From an uncultured Clostridia bacterium (lineage in GTDB: Bacteria > Bacillota > Clostridia > Oscillospirales > CAG-272), in contig CANQMJ010000142.1 of assembly GCA_947624945.1 (NCBI GenBank), positions 1 to 5,983 of the forward strand: a stretch of 5,983 nt of DNA, read 5' to 3'. Of the stretch, positions 5,717 through 5,983 are shown piece by piece. Made by a program: the position numbers and the translations under genes. Each line of letters starts with the position of its first letter. Position 1 is the first letter of the stretch. The notes under the pieces were generated by a model. The model saw only the letters and a program-made list of their open reading frames with translations. It was not told the DNA's origin and did no database searches.

Positions 5717-5965
5717 CCCGCCGCCGTCCAAGTAAAGGCATCGAGCCGTAGGCTTCGCAGCTTCACGTTCGCGCAATCTGCCCGTGCGCTGCCCGACGCT
5801 GCCATCGTCAGACGCAGACACGACGTTTCGACGGCGATATCGACACGCCGCGAGGGAGTTGTTCGCAGGAAATGAAAACGCGGTCTGCGCCCTGTCGAAT
5901 TTCTTGCCGCCGACTCGATAACATCGACGAACACACGGGAGCCTCTTTCGGGTTCGACAAGGGGG

Positions 5966-5983
5966 ACTTTCTTGCGAGAAAGT
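5966..5983. repeat. Hairpin at the right edge, probably truncated
   Basis: ACTTTCT (5966-5972) pairs with AGAAAGT (5977-5983) around TGCG, and the window ends exactly at the arm. The preceding GACAAGGGGG may be matched by sequence beyond the edge, giving a longer palindrome. Confidence 0.55.

Larger units (their letters stand above)
5605..5983. other. Palindrome-rich stretch without a convincing gene
   Basis: Between the ilvE promoter and the right edge I find no protein that I recognise. Two minus-strand frames are open over much of the region: one from the right edge to a stop at 5609, the other from an ATG at 5934 to 5632. Both give Arg/Ser/Cys-rich translations with no domain-like pattern, and neither has an evident ribosome binding site. 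The stretch contains the palindromes at 5637-5661 and 5702-5716 and a hairpin cut by the right edge. It is more likely a repeat or mobile remnant than coding sequence. Confidence 0.5.

Noticed and set aside
5570..5875. Plus-strand open frame of 101 codons upstream of ilvE
   Set aside because: It runs across the ilvE upstream palindromes, has no RBS and a low-complexity basic translation.

Overview
The window looks like chromosomal DNA from a fairly GC-rich member of the Bacillota, probably an uncultured gut-type Clostridia. The case rests on a lipoteichoic-acid-synthase-like enzyme, a class of small helical protein and a CARF protein of a type I associate with gut Clostridia, GGAGG-type ribosome binding sites and strong intrinsic terminators. 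No replicon, phage or CRISPR array is visible, and the assignment is inference from composition and protein families.

Layout. (1) Bases 1-694, minus strand: the first 231 codons of a protein that resembles the DUF1887/Card1-like CARF family; its C-terminus, where a nuclease domain would lie, is off the left edge. (2) Bases 695-1023: a divergent promoter region serving that gene and the next. (3) Bases 1024-3252, plus strand: a 742-residue LtaS-type membrane sulfatase-fold enzyme with a Gly/Tyr-rich N-terminus, followed by a textbook terminator. (4) Bases 3421-3870, minus strand: a 149-residue all-helical protein of unknown function, with its own terminator. (5) Bases 3871-4442: a non-coding stretch holding a tandem repeat of two units of about 180 bp. 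(6) Bases 4443-5513, minus strand: ilvE, a branched-chain aminotransferase, with its own promoter and RBS. (7) Bases 5514-5983: the ilvE promoter, then a palindrome-rich stretch without a convincing gene.

The most unusual feature is between ilvE and its apparent terminator. Each ~180-bp repeat unit begins with a copy of the last 11 codons plus stop of ilvE, so the gene's 3' end is present three times in a row. The copies differ almost only at third codon positions, as if each had once been part of a translated ilvE. Between the tails lies a ~145-bp spacer whose core contains a perfect 26-nt palindrome and a C(UUCG)G hairpin. The outermost tail sits 26 bases from a hairpin that looks like the original ilvE terminator. 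This suggests that a small palindromic element has entered the 3' end of ilvE while restoring the reading frame, and was then duplicated.

The genes do not form an obvious pathway. They are transcribed separately: the LtaS-like gene converges on the 149-residue gene, with a terminator for each. ilvE and the 149-residue gene share a strand but are separated by the repeat array and a terminator.
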